A stretch of DNA of 64,000 nucleotides from an uncultured Flavobacteriaceae bacterium (GCA_947503105.1 CANNCM010000001.1:540221-604220); one strand, 5' to 3'; shown: positions 37,342 through 47,299, numbered from the stretch's first letter. Translations and numbers: made by a program. Notes: generated by a model from the letters alone, not told the origin.

Positions 37342-37400
37342 CTAAAATTATATTTAAAAAACCAGTGGTTTTTGCGCTGCAAAGATAGAGAATATAATTA

Positions 37401-37432
37401 AAAAACCCAGAGCAAATGTCTGGGTTTTTTTT
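37401..37432 (-). terminator. Rho-independent terminator after the SGNH lipoprotein gene
   Basis: The A-run, stem 'CCCAGA'/'TCTGGG' and T-run form a symmetrical hairpin that works on the minus strand 21 bp beyond the stop at 37453. It lies upstream of atpD's promoter region. Confidence 0.8.
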
Positions 37433-37452
37433 AATTGATTTGTTATTGTTTT

Positions 37453-38979
37453 TTATTGCAATAGTGGACTGTATGCCACAGGGTAATCATCTGCTTTAGC
37501 AAGGCTACCAGAAGCCACAAAATTTGACCCATAATACATGTCAATAGCTTCTAAGAAAGAGTTGGCCATATAGGCATACCCTCTTGCGGTAAGGTGAACA
37601 CCGTCTAAACTTACCAAACCTCCAGTGACTAAACTCGCATTTAGTAAGTAGTCATCAAACATTATTCCAGTAGAAGAGGCCTCTGCAAGAATAGATTGTA
37701 AATCAACATAAGCGATTCCAAAACTGTTTGCAGCAGCTTCTACACTTGCATTCATGGCATCGGTTGCCGTAATGATTTCGTCAATTTCAGTTTCAGTAAC
37801 AACCCATTTGTCGGCTAAAGGTACCGCAACACCGTTAATTGATGTTGGGTTATTTGGATCAGCTAATGTTCCAATAAATGATCCACTTGTGAGCACCAAT
37901 AAGTCATTTTCTGTTGCTTGTCTATATTGTGGAATAGCTGCAAATGCAGGGTTAATTGCACCAAGATCCGTAAGATTTTCATCTATAATAACAACAGCAT
38001 TCTGACCCTCGCTAAATGAAATTGTTCTTTGGGCAACCTCTTCAGCTGTAAAAAGACCAGTTCCTTGTAGTGCAGCCAAAGCAGCTTGCAAACCTCCATT
38101 GTAGGCCGCATATCCTTGATTAAGTAAACTTGCCGTAGCCGCATCAAGTGGAACAGCGTTATATGGTACAGCCGTAAAATAAGGCAAATCTGTAACGTGA
38201 GGCGTTCCAGAAACTACGCCTTTAGCACCGTTGGCTGTCATGGCTGTCAAAGCGCCGTTTAGCGCAGCTTCAAATGTTGCAAGTGGCGTTATAGCGTCTG
38301 TTGCTTGGTCTGCACCACCTGTGGCATACCCTAAAACATCATTTCCACCAAATAATGAAAGTGTAAAAAAGCTAGGATTTTGAGCCGCAGCGAGTTCTAT
38401 AATTGATGCGTTTGGTGTTGATCCTGTTAAACGTGTAGCATATGGATTGGCCAATCCAGCTGCTAAATTTGCAAGGTTTCCATATCCTGGGGCAACAAAA
38501 TGAAAACTACGTGCGCCTGGTACGCCTAGGTTGTTAAATGGTCCTGTTGGAGGATTTAATAAGTCTGTTTGAACCGTTACTGGCCCAACAACTGATTCTA
38601 AAGGAACTGGTCCAGAACCACCAAATACAAGTCTAGGGCCTACAATTCGTGTTCCGCCAAGGGATAAACCTCCGTAATTGTCGTCCATTGTGGGTTGTTT
38701 AAACTCTCCACCACCAACTTTTGCAAATTCCATAGACATGATATTTGGCCATGAATTATTTTGACTGGCTAAAAACACAGTGCCATCGGAGACTCCTGCG
38801 GAAAAAGAAGGCCCTACTGCAATATAATTAGAAAAGTCTAATCCTGTGCCTTCAATAGATAATGCTGGAAGATCATCTGGTGTAGAGACACCGTTATCCT
38901 CTAAAACATCTTCAACTTCGTTACAGGAGTATAATCCAATAAGAAGAAATGAGAAAAATATATATTTTAAGTTTTTCAT
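37453..38979 (-). CDS. SGNH/GDSL-type lipoprotein hydrolase
   Basis: The 508-residue lipoprotein (lipobox 'LIGLYSCNE', Cys19) has an SGNH-hydrolase layout. The nucleophile block I is 'YIAVGPSFSAGVSDG' (GxSxS in place of GDSL), block III is 'LFGGNDVLGYA' (Asn), and block V is 'SLDGVHLTARGYAYMAN' (Asp and His). The large insertions are rich in Ala, Gly and Thr. It is encoded 12 bp after the TonB-dependent receptor, so the two probably act together on the outer membrane, perhaps on a lipid or acylated glycan. The substrate is not readable. Confidence 0.85.
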   Translation of the reverse strand: MKNLKYIFFSFLLIGLYSCNEVEDVLEDNGVSTPDDLPALSIEGTGLDFSNYIAVGPSFSAGVSDGTVFLASQNNSWPNIMSMEFAKVGGGEFKQPTMDDNYGGLSLGGTRIVGPRLVFGGSGPVPLESVVGPVTVQTDLLNPPTGPFNNLGVPGARSFHFVAPGYGNLANLAAGLANPYATRLTGSTPNASIIELAAAQNPSFFTLSLFGGNDVLGYATGGADQATDAITPLATFEAALNGALTAMTANGAKGVVSGTPHVTDLPYFTAVPYNAVPLDAATASLLNQGYAAYNGGLQAALAALQGTGLFTAEEVAQRTISFSEGQNAVVIIDENLTDLGAINPAFAAIPQYRQATENDLLVLTSGSFIGTLADPNNPTSINGVAVPLADKWVVTETEIDEIITATDAMNASVEAAANSFGIAYVDLQSILAEASSTGIMFDDYLLNASLVTGGLVSLDGVHLTARGYAYMANSFLEAIDMYYGSNFVASGSLAKADDYPVAYSPLLQ

Positions 38980-38991
38980 TGTATTATTTTT

Positions 38992-41772
38992 TTAATTGTT
39001 AATTGTCCATCCGACATAGTACATCGAACCGATAAATCCTGTACCAAAAGCTGTAAAGTATTCATCACCTAAAAGGTTTGTTGCTCCTGCCTTGAATGTA
39101 GATTTAAAGCTAGGTACTTTTAAGCTCACTTGAGCATCAAGCACGTGGTACTCTGGCACGACACCATTTCCAAACGTTGCTTCCCAATAATAATCATCAC
39201 TATAACGGTATGCAATATTGAATCCAAAGTTTTCGAATACTTCTGTGTTTCCAAAAGAGGCTTTAAATTTATGCTCTGGCGTGTTGAAGTTAGTTGTAAA
39301 ATCTGGATAGGTATCACGGTCAAAATCTAATTTTGCATAAGTATAACTACCACCTAAGTCATAATTTCCAAAAACTTTAGTTGAAACTCCTAAAGATGCA
39401 CCATATGATTTAACAGGCGCTTTAGAATTTGTGTAGGTGCTGTAGGCCTGGTAGTCGCCATTGGCAATAGCAGCGACAGACAGAGCATTATCTCCAACAG
39501 TTCCATATAATGGTGCTACAACAACTTCTTGAGAAATAAAGTCTTCATAGGTGTTGTGGTAGGCACTAAAATCTACAATTAATTTTCCGAATTTTCCTCG
39601 GTATCCCACTTCAATAGAAGTAACTTTTTCAGGTTTTACAACCTCTGGGTTTCCAACTTCTAAAACTGCAGGGTTTCCAGTAGCTGCTAGAGCGTTTACG
39701 GAAGATAAAGTATATGAGTTATTGTACGCTGCAGCTCCCGTTTGAGCAACACTTGCTGGTAACCCTAATGCTTGCCCTGAGGCAGAAATCTCATAATCTC
39801 TAGTCCAACGGTCAAGGTTTGCTGGCGCAGAACCTACCAAAATGGCACGACCAGCATCCAGTCCTATGAATAAATCTTGTGTTGTTGGGTTTCTAAAGCC
39901 CGTTTGTACAGAAGCTCTAATGTTATGGTCTCTGTTTACAGTTAAACCAGCAGATAAACGTGGCGAAAAGAAGCCATCAAAAAATTCTGATTTATCATAA
40001 CGCACAGAACCTGTTAATTTTAATTTCATAGCTGATGATAGTTCCAAATCTTTTTGCACCTGAGTATACACTCCATATTCTGAGTAATCTATTGTTCCGT
40101 CATAATCGGTGTAAATTGTCCCTGAAGAATTCAAGCTGTACTGTCTAGCTGATCCTCCAATTTGTATATCAGCAAAATCTATTAGATGACTAAAGTTGTA
40201 ATTAAAATCACCATGATAATATTTAGACTCATCCTGGAATTTTGAACCTGTAGATAAATCAGGGTCATTTACACTTCTATTAAAAGCAGCTTCATATTCT
40301 GGAGTTCCAGGTAAATAACGTCCTGTATCTGCAGCAGCTCTTGCCGCAGCATGCGCTTGATCGTTGGTTGCGCCGCCCAATGTTTGGAGCACATAAGCTC
40401 CAGCATACTCACCAAACCATGTTGTATCGTCTTTCCATGCTCTATTGATATTTATACCCGTAAATACCATATCATAGGAATCTCCAGCATTATCACTTAC
40501 AACATATCCACGGACAAAGAAATTATCATTTCTTAATTCAATTTTGTGTTGCTGTTGGAAGAAATTTTTGATGTTGTAGCGGTTGGTTCCTTGATAGATG
40601 GTATTACCTGTTCCTACTTTTCCAACGTACGAAATTTCAAAATCATTTTCAAAAGGGCGGTAGTATAATCCCCAATCCGCTTTAATGCTTTCTGCGTTGT
40701 AGTTTGTAAGGTGTCTTTCATTATAACCTGTTCTACTGACATTAACATCTGGAAGAAGTGCGTTAGCTCCAGCAGGAAGAAGGCCTAAGCCTTCAAGAGC
40801 AACACCTACTTCTTTGATGTTGGTCGCCACTTCATCTCCATAGACATTGATACCATTATAATTAGGATTAGTCGCTCTTGTTCCACCAATCATATCACTA
40901 TCGACTTCGCTAGTAGCGGCCCAATCCGTTCCTTTCAAGTATCCAAAATTCACTTTACCGGCAAATTTTTCACTGAATTTGTGTGCCATTCTAATTCCAA
41001 GGTCTGTGTAGGCATTGTCTCCGGCAGCTTCTTGAGAAGTTATACCGCGCTTAAAGCTTACACTAATACCTTCATGATCAAAAGGGTTTTTACTACGCAT
41101 GAATAAAATACCATTAAATGCATTTGCACCATAAAGTGCAGAAGATGCACCCGGTAGCAATTCTACACTTTGAACGTCTGGATCAATCATTCCCACTAAG
41201 TTTCCGATAGGGAAGTTTAACGCCGGTGTAGAGTTGTCCATACCATCTACCAATTGCATGAATCTGTTGTTCGCAAAGGTGGCAAAACCTCTTGTGTTGA
41301 TGGATTGAAATGTTAAACTGTTGGTATTGACATCAACCCCTTTTAGGTTTTCAAGCCCGCCATAGAAATCAGCGGAAGCTGTATTTTTAATTTCTTTGAT
41401 TCCAAAACGCTCCACAGTTACTGGAGATTCGAAAATTCGCTCTGGAGTTCTAGAAGCAGAAATAACAACTTCATCTAAAACACTACCTTCTTTCAAAGCG
41501 ACAGTAATGTCTTGATTGTTTGAAGTAATTTCTTGTGTTAAAGTTTCAAAACCAACGCTACTTACTTGTATTGTAAATGGTGGATTTTGACTTACTGTGA
41601 GTGAAAATTTCCCATCAAAATCTGAAATGGCTCCAGATGATGTGCCGACAACTATGATATTTGCTCCTGGCAAAGGTAATCCGCTATCGTCATTGACAGT
41701 CCCTGTTACGGTCGTCTGTGCAAAGGATAATACACTAAACAGTAAAGTAAAAATTTTAAAAAATGTTTTCAT
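38992..41772 (-). CDS. TonB-dependent outer-membrane receptor
   Basis: The 926-residue protein has a signal peptide ('LFSVLSFAQTTVTG'), an N-terminal carboxypeptidase-regulatory-like domain (about 20-105; 'GTVNDDSGLPLPGANIIV'), a plug with 'TSFNGILFMRSKNPFD'-type sequence, and a 22-strand barrel ending in 'MYYVGWTINN'. It imports a TonB-energised ligand. No SusD partner is present, so it is not a typical polysaccharide system. It is paired with the SGNH lipoprotein gene downstream. The ligand is unknown. Confidence 0.93.
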   Translation of the reverse strand: MKTFFKIFTLLFSVLSFAQTTVTGTVNDDSGLPLPGANIIVVGTSSGAISDFDGKFSLTVSQNPPFTIQVSSVGFETLTQEITSNNQDITVALKEGSVLDEVVISASRTPERIFESPVTVERFGIKEIKNTASADFYGGLENLKGVDVNTNSLTFQSINTRGFATFANNRFMQLVDGMDNSTPALNFPIGNLVGMIDPDVQSVELLPGASSALYGANAFNGILFMRSKNPFDHEGISVSFKRGITSQEAAGDNAYTDLGIRMAHKFSEKFAGKVNFGYLKGTDWAATSEVDSDMIGGTRATNPNYNGINVYGDEVATNIKEVGVALEGLGLLPAGANALLPDVNVSRTGYNERHLTNYNAESIKADWGLYYRPFENDFEISYVGKVGTGNTIYQGTNRYNIKNFFQQQHKIELRNDNFFVRGYVVSDNAGDSYDMVFTGININRAWKDDTTWFGEYAGAYVLQTLGGATNDQAHAAARAAADTGRYLPGTPEYEAAFNRSVNDPDLSTGSKFQDESKYYHGDFNYNFSHLIDFADIQIGGSARQYSLNSSGTIYTDYDGTIDYSEYGVYTQVQKDLELSSAMKLKLTGSVRYDKSEFFDGFFSPRLSAGLTVNRDHNIRASVQTGFRNPTTQDLFIGLDAGRAILVGSAPANLDRWTRDYEISASGQALGLPASVAQTGAAAYNNSYTLSSVNALAATGNPAVLEVGNPEVVKPEKVTSIEVGYRGKFGKLIVDFSAYHNTYEDFISQEVVVAPLYGTVGDNALSVAAIANGDYQAYSTYTNSKAPVKSYGASLGVSTKVFGNYDLGGSYTYAKLDFDRDTYPDFTTNFNTPEHKFKASFGNTEVFENFGFNIAYRYSDDYYWEATFGNGVVPEYHVLDAQVSLKVPSFKSTFKAGATNLLGDEYFTAFGTGFIGSMYYVGWTINN

Positions 41773-42036
41773 TAGTAATAATTTTTTGGTTTTGCTTGTG
41801 TTTTGTTTATTTAATAATTAATAAATATAGACAATAAATTTAACAATTTCTTATTTTTAGGCACAATATAATACAAATATGGACTGAAAGCGAAGCGCTT
41901 TGGCCTCTTGTTTTGTCATCTTTTGTGAAGAACGATACTTTTTGGTAAAGTTTTTTTGGCTATTCTACCGTGAGGGAATAATCTTGTGGGTTGGAAATTG
42001 TAACCTGTATCTAATTCTTAAGAATTACATTAATTT

Positions 42037-42603
42037 TTATGATAACAATTCCAATAAATCATTAAGTGGTTTTCCCTTTAACTCAATCAAATTTTCCTTG
42101 TTATCGTACCAATTTGAAGGGGTTTGAAGGGAATTGTTTATCAGTATTAATAATTTGTTGTCATTTGTTTTCTTTACAAAAAAGTTTGTTCCACAATATT
42201 CATAATAATATTTCTGATTTCTCACACCTTCAATATAAGTTACTTCTTTAGACAACTCTTCATCATTTAAATTAATATCTTCTCTGTATCCTAATTCTTC
42301 TTCGTAATAATAAACACATACTTTCAATTCTTGACCTTTATTCATTTTAGAAATACTTTCGAAGGATTTTGAGTTTAAAAATAGGGTCTGAAAGACTTCT
42401 TGATTATCATTCCTTCTTGATGTCAGAATGTAAAAATTCTCATCTTTAAAATTTGATTTGGAAATACTAAAGTTATTAGAAGTGAAAACATTTTCTGTAG
42501 GTAATGAACTTTCAATCTTAAATTCTTTTACGGTTAAAATTTTCGGGTGATTATCCAAATCGGAATTCAAAAAAAATGAAATGATAAAGAAAACATATAA
42601 CAT
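42037..42603 (-). CDS. Exported hypothetical protein
   Basis: The 188-residue protein has a hydrophobic N-terminus ('MLYVFFIISFFLNS') that could be a signal peptide, and the rest is beta-rich, Asn- and Glu-rich ('NNSLQTPSNWYDNKENLIEL'). I recognise no family. It stands alone in an accessory-looking pocket between the TonB receptor and glmS, next to a frameshifted recombinase-like relic. Codon use is very AT-rich, like the relic. The start at 42603 has no alternative Met nearby. Confidence 0.6.
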   Translation of the reverse strand: MLYVFFIISFFLNSDLDNHPKILTVKEFKIESSLPTENVFTSNNFSISKSNFKDENFYILTSRRNDNQEVFQTLFLNSKSFESISKMNKGQELKVCVYYYEEELGYREDINLNDEELSKEVTYIEGVRNQKYYYEYCGTNFFVKKTNDNKLLILINNSLQTPSNWYDNKENLIELKGKPLNDLLELLS

Positions 42604-42666
42604 AAAATTTGTTTTAATAATTTACCTTTCAAAAATAAATAAAATAGAACTTTAGATAAAACTTTT

Positions 42667-42991
42667 CTAATAAACCTTTATTATTGGTTGAGAAATTTTA
42701 ACAACGTCTTTTCTATAAACTCTTACCTCTCTAATTTTTCCCTTCTTGTAAATGGAATTAACATGGTTATTCTTAAACACATTTCCACGTGGTGTTTTTA
42801 ACCCTTCTTTATTGAATATTTTAGATATTTTTCTGTATCCAACAGGGGTTACACTTTTTTCTTTATACTCACAAATACGATTGTATAAATACTGTTGATA
42901 TTCGGAGTAATTTGAACTCCAAAGTTTAGTAGTAGTAATTGATATTGAAAAACTAATAATTATGATTTTGGGGTTACAACTTCCATCCCAT
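42667..42991 (-). pseudogene. Frameshifted small recombinase-like gene
   Basis: This is not in the ORF track. From an ATG at 42991 ('MGWKL' then stop) a +1 shift opens a frame of about 100 codons: a hydrophobic stretch ('PKIIIISFSISITTTKLW'), then 'SSNYSEYQQYLYNRICEYKE', 'GYRKISKIFNKEGLKTPRG' and 'NNHVNSIYKKGKIREVRV'. The second half resembles the helix-turn-helix 'recombinase' region of large serine recombinases and small flavobacterial proteins of the same type. No in-frame ATG exists in the open part. It follows glmS by 4 bp on the same strand. Confidence 0.5.
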
Positions 42992-42995
42992 AATC

Positions 42996-44843
42996 TTACT
43001 CCACTGTGACGGATTTCGCTAAGTTTCTTGGTTGATCTACATTTTTATCCAACAAAACAGCGATGTAATACGATAGCAGCTGTAATGGAACAGTAGTAAG
43101 AAGTGGTGACAACAGCTCCGAAGTTTCAGGAATTTCAATAACGTGATCTGCAATAGCTCTTACTTCGGTGTCTCCTTTTGTTACAATACCAATAATTTTT
43201 CCTTTTCTAGATTTTATCTCTTGAATATTACTGACAATTTTTTCGTAATGGCCATATTTTGTAGCAATGACCACAATAGGCATATTTTCGTCAATCAATG
43301 CAATTGGGCCGTGTTTCATTTCTGCTGCAGGATAGCCCTCTGCGTGGATGTAAGAAATTTCTTTGAGTTTTAGAGCGCCTTCAAGAGCTACAGGGAAATT
43401 GAAGCCTCTTCCTAAATATAGAAAGTTAGGAACATCTTTGTAAATGTCAGCTATTTGTTTACTTAACTGGTCTGACTTCAAAACGTCTTCAACTTTTTCT
43501 GGAATGGCTTCCAATTCTACCAAATAACGTTTGTAATCAGTGTTTGATATAGAGCCTTTTGCTTTTGCAAGTTTCAAAGCAATGAGTGAAAGCAGTGTAA
43601 TTTGGGTTGTAAATGCTTTGGTAGAGGCAACGCCTATTTCTGGTCCAGCATGTGTGTAGGCTCCTGCATGAGTTTCTCTAGAAATAGAAGACCCTACAAC
43701 ATTACAAATTCCAAAAACAAATGCCCCCTTTTCTTTAGCTAATTTTATGGCCGCTAATGTATCTGCGGTTTCTCCAGATTGAGAAATCGCAATGACAATA
43801 TCTTTATTAGAAATTACAGGGTTTCTGTATCGAAATTCTGAAGCATATTCAACTTCAACAGGGATGCGTGCTAAATCTTCAAAAATATACTCAGCTACCA
43901 ATCCCGCATGCCAAGAAGTTCCACAAGCAACAATTGTAATTTTTTGAGCATTAAGGAATTTTTCTAAATTGTCCTCAACACCAGCCATTTTAACGATCCC
44001 TTTGTCAACGTTCAACCGTCCTCTATAGGTGTCTTTTATGGCACTGGGTTGTTCAAAAATTTCTTTAAGCATAAAATGTTCATACCCCCCTTTTTCTATT
44101 TGTTCTATATTCAATTTTAATTCTTGAATGTAAGGGCTTACTAGGCTGTCATTTTTTATATTTCGAACTTTAGTTTCTTTGTGTAAACGAATAATTGCCA
44201 TTTCTTCGTCTTCCAAATACATAGCATTATTGGTGTATTCTATAAATGGCGAGGCATCACTTGCAATAAAAAATTCGCCTTCTCCCACACCTACAGCCAG
44301 CGGACTTCCCAAACGAGCAGCGACGATTTCATTGGGCTTTTTGACATCAAAAACAGCAATTGCATATGCGCCAACAACCTCATTTAGAGCTATTTGAACC
44401 GCTTTTCCAAGCTTGTAATTTCCGTTTTTTTGAATTTCTTCAATCAAGTTGACCAGGACTTCAGTATCTGTATCCGATTGAAATACATATCCTCTGTTGA
44501 TGAGCTCTTTTTTTATGGAAGCATAGTTTTCAATAATGCCATTGTGTATAATGACTAAATCTCCAGAATTTGAATAATGTGGGTGTGAGTTAACATCATT
44601 TGGTACACCATGTGTTGCCCAACGCGTATGCCCAATACCAATAGTACCACTAGTATTTTGCTCAGAGTTTATCTTCTCTTGAAGATCACTTACTTTCCCT
44701 TTGGTTTTGGTGATATTGACGTCTTTTCCATCAAAAAGCGCTATTCCTGCACTATCATACCCTCTGTATTCTAGACGTTGAAGTCCTTTGATGATAATTG
44801 AATGGGCGTCTCTGTGACCAATATATCCTACAATGCCACACAT
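42996..44843 (-). CDS. glmS: Glutamine--fructose-6-phosphate aminotransferase (isomerizing)
   Basis: The 615-residue GlmS makes glucosamine-6-phosphate for peptidoglycan and LPS. It has an N-terminal glutaminase domain with the nucleophile Cys2 ('MCGIVGYIGHRDAH') and two SIS isomerase domains ('ACGTSWHAGLVAEY', 'GRGFNFPVALEGALKLKEIS'). The C-terminal 'RNLAKSVTVE' is canonical. It is 6 bp after the DUF4270 gene on the same strand. No glmS ribozyme is seen upstream, as expected outside Firmicutes. Confidence 0.97.
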   Translation of the reverse strand: MCGIVGYIGHRDAHSIIIKGLQRLEYRGYDSAGIALFDGKDVNITKTKGKVSDLQEKINSEQNTSGTIGIGHTRWATHGVPNDVNSHPHYSNSGDLVIIHNGIIENYASIKKELINRGYVFQSDTDTEVLVNLIEEIQKNGNYKLGKAVQIALNEVVGAYAIAVFDVKKPNEIVAARLGSPLAVGVGEGEFFIASDASPFIEYTNNAMYLEDEEMAIIRLHKETKVRNIKNDSLVSPYIQELKLNIEQIEKGGYEHFMLKEIFEQPSAIKDTYRGRLNVDKGIVKMAGVEDNLEKFLNAQKITIVACGTSWHAGLVAEYIFEDLARIPVEVEYASEFRYRNPVISNKDIVIAISQSGETADTLAAIKLAKEKGAFVFGICNVVGSSISRETHAGAYTHAGPEIGVASTKAFTTQITLLSLIALKLAKAKGSISNTDYKRYLVELEAIPEKVEDVLKSDQLSKQIADIYKDVPNFLYLGRGFNFPVALEGALKLKEISYIHAEGYPAAEMKHGPIALIDENMPIVVIATKYGHYEKIVSNIQEIKSRKGKIIGIVTKGDTEVRAIADHVIEIPETSELLSPLLTTVPLQLLSYYIAVLLDKNVDQPRNLAKSVTVE

Positions 44844-44849
44844 ACGTTT

Positions 44850-46466
44850 TTAATTGGTTGGTTCGGTATAATATACCTTAAGTTTAACTTTCTTGAGCTC
44901 ATCACTTGAATTGCTTCCATGTAAGATCACACTTTTGGGTGAAAGGATTGTTCCCGTCGGAATAAACTCAACATTTTCGTCATACTGCTGTAGCGTTCTC
45001 ATGTCTGCAGCTCCCACGTTTGAAGACACCAAAAGACCAATTTTCACATTAGTGGAATCTTTAGTGACAATATTGTTCAAATGCCCCGTTAGGCGTACTT
45101 TATATTTTTTGTGCTCTGTGCCTTGATCATCAGTTTCAGTGCTTACAGGAACAAGGTGAGTGTATTTTGAATCCGATGTTGTGGTGTTTACAGTGTTGTC
45201 CAAGAAGTAATCTACAAGGGGAGTGTTATTATTCAAATCGTAAACAAAAATTCGGTTTGGATGATCTGCATCTGAACCAGTTGCAGCCTCATCAATATAA
45301 AACTCCAAATAGGCCTCGTTGACTAATCTTTTTATTAATATCTCATCACCACTATTTTCTCTAAAATCTGTAATAAAATCATCAAAATCATTTCCTGACT
45401 CATCTTCAGAGAAAAGCTCTACCACAGCCATTGAGCCTTCGCCGCCTTTGAGGTACAAACGCTCATCTCCGTCTTGTTCATTGGCATTTGCAATGGATTG
45501 AAGAATACTAGCGTCAAAATCATTTTCATATATACTAACACGATTGCCGCTAAATGCCATATCATAGGTGCTGTACTTGGTTGTTGTTCCTCCATCAGAC
45601 CCGGTGTTTTCATAATTATAAAACAGCTTCACATGTGCATTGGCAGAAGCAAAATCTAACTGTATCAAATGACCATTATCTGGATCTACTGCCTCAACTT
45701 TGAAGTATAGTCCTCTGAAGTAGTTGTAAAAATTATTAGCACTTGAAAGTTCATCACTATCTTCTTTTTCAAGGATTAGATCTTCCCAAAAGTTTTCTGG
45801 TAATGACGATAATTCATCCAGTTTTAGGCGAAGGCTAGGCGTTAAGGTTGCAGAAGTTTCTGTTTCTCCTTCGTCATTTACTTCGGTGAGTATAATTTCT
45901 TCATTACTTGGGAAAAACTCCGATGTTGTGTAGAGTAGTTGACCCTCCATGTCTGCGGCGTTAAGTTGCTCAGAACTTGATAAACTACCGTCAGAAAAAT
46001 AACGTTGATTTTCATCTAAGTCGCTATTAGGATCAAAATCACGCAATAAAAAATTGTTTTTAAAAATGGATAATTTTACAGGATGTTCACCATAAAGTGA
46101 ATCAATAGTATATTCATCGTCAGATTTTTTCACAGCGTAAGGAATCGTTAAAACTACAGAATCCAAAACAGGATTGTCACCAAAATTTACATTATAATTT
46201 CTTGGAGTTAGCTGCGCTAAAAAATGAACCGTTGTTGGTCCAAATACAGGGTCTTTGTGGTAGCCCAATAAATTTTTTGGGAGACCATTAGATTGAAACG
46301 GGGTGATGCGCTTGTTGTAGGATTTTACTGGGTATGATTGAGTTTTTATTTCGATGTTTGGAGCACCAACAATTCCAGAACCTAATTCAGAAAATTCTTT
46401 TTCGCAAGCAAAGAACAGGGATAAGATCAAACTGAGGCTAAATAATTTTGATAAATTATGTTTCAT
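44850..46466 (-). CDS. DUF4270 family lipoprotein
   Basis: The 538-residue lipoprotein (lipobox 'LSLFFACEKE', Cys21) has a Bacteroidota-specific DUF4270 body: beta-rich, with conserved 'PVFGPTTVHFLAQLTP' near residue 70-85 and an Asp/Ser-rich middle. The family has no assigned function. The order DUF4270 - glycogen synthase - panC - panD is widely conserved in flavobacteria. It is adjacent to glmS (6 bp) and 23 bp after glgA. Confidence 0.88.
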   Translation of the reverse strand: MKHNLSKLFSLSLILSLFFACEKEFSELGSGIVGAPNIEIKTQSYPVKSYNKRITPFQSNGLPKNLLGYHKDPVFGPTTVHFLAQLTPRNYNVNFGDNPVLDSVVLTIPYAVKKSDDEYTIDSLYGEHPVKLSIFKNNFLLRDFDPNSDLDENQRYFSDGSLSSSEQLNAADMEGQLLYTTSEFFPSNEEIILTEVNDEGETETSATLTPSLRLKLDELSSLPENFWEDLILEKEDSDELSSANNFYNYFRGLYFKVEAVDPDNGHLIQLDFASANAHVKLFYNYENTGSDGGTTTKYSTYDMAFSGNRVSIYENDFDASILQSIANANEQDGDERLYLKGGEGSMAVVELFSEDESGNDFDDFITDFRENSGDEILIKRLVNEAYLEFYIDEAATGSDADHPNRIFVYDLNNNTPLVDYFLDNTVNTTTSDSKYTHLVPVSTETDDQGTEHKKYKVRLTGHLNNIVTKDSTNVKIGLLVSSNVGAADMRTLQQYDENVEFIPTGTILSPKSVILHGSNSSDELKKVKLKVYYTEPTN

Positions 46467-46489
46467 TTGTTTTTTAAAATATAGGGGGC

Positions 46490-47299
46490 TTAACTTAAAA
46501 TTTGAGTCGCGTAAAAATCGGTGTAAGCTTCTGCAAACTCTTCGGGGTATTGATACTCCAATACGGGGTTTTCATACTCATTAATGTAACTCTCCAATTC
46601 CTTTGGAAGATCTTTTGACCCTTTGATCAGTCCATCTGAAAAATCAATAGCCGTTTTCATTAGATTGATATAATTTGGTGTACTCAAGTTTTCAAGGTGA
46701 GAATCCTCAATTTCATCAAACTTAACTTTATTTATTAATTCATTATTTAGCGTATCATCAAAGCTTTGCTCATAGATAGAAGTCACAATTTTACTATCAT
46801 TAAAAAGAGGTTCATCCTTGTAATATTCTTTCAAATACAGCGGTAATAATGATGCCATCCAACCGTGAACATGAATAATATCTGGTGCCCAATTGAGTTT
46901 TTTTACGGTTTCAATAACGCCTTTGGCAAAGAAGATTGCACGTTCGTCGTTGTCTTCAAACAATTTGCCATCTTCATCTGTAAAAGTTGCCTTTCGTTTG
47001 AAATAGTCCTCATTATCAATAAAATACACTTGAATTCTTTCTTTTGGGATAGACGCTACTTTGATGATTAGTGGCATATCCAAATCATTTACAACCAAGT
47101 TTATTCCAGACAAGCGGATAACCTCGTGAAGTTGATGACGACGCTCATTGATATTGCCATAGCGCGGCATGAATATTCGTATTTGGCCTCCTTGTTTGTT
47201 AACCATTCTTGGGGCTTCAAAGGACATAGAAGAAATCTCTGTTTCTGGTAAATAGGGAATTACTTCTGATGACACGTACAATATTCTCTTGTCTTTCAT
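46490..47299 (-). CDS. Glycogen/starch synthase-like GT5 N-terminal domain protein
   Basis: The 269-residue protein has the N-terminal Rossmann half of GT5 glycogen synthase ('KRILYVSSEVIPYLPETEIS', 'PDIIHVHGWMASLLPLYLKE') but lacks the C-terminal GT-B half that binds ADP-glucose. A full enzyme is about 470-500 residues. Short homologues of this length are standard in flavobacteria, so it is not a local truncation. The usual 'KTGGL' lysine motif is replaced by 'PETEIS', so catalysis is doubtful. It is divergent from panC; TAGTTTTG at 47338-47345 may be its -7 element. Confidence 0.85.
   Translation of the reverse strand: MKDKRILYVSSEVIPYLPETEISSMSFEAPRMVNKQGGQIRIFMPRYGNINERRHQLHEVIRLSGINLVVNDLDMPLIIKVASIPKERIQVYFIDNEDYFKRKATFTDEDGKLFEDNDERAIFFAKGVIETVKKLNWAPDIIHVHGWMASLLPLYLKEYYKDEPLFNDSKIVTSIYEQSFDDTLNNELINKVKFDEIEDSHLENLSTPNYINLMKTAIDFSDGLIKGSKDLPKELESYINEYENPVLEYQYPEEFAEAYTDFYATQILS

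Noticed and set aside
44844-44900. glmS ribozyme
   Set aside because: The short gap to the preceding gene (6 bp) leaves no room and the motif is unknown in this phylum.
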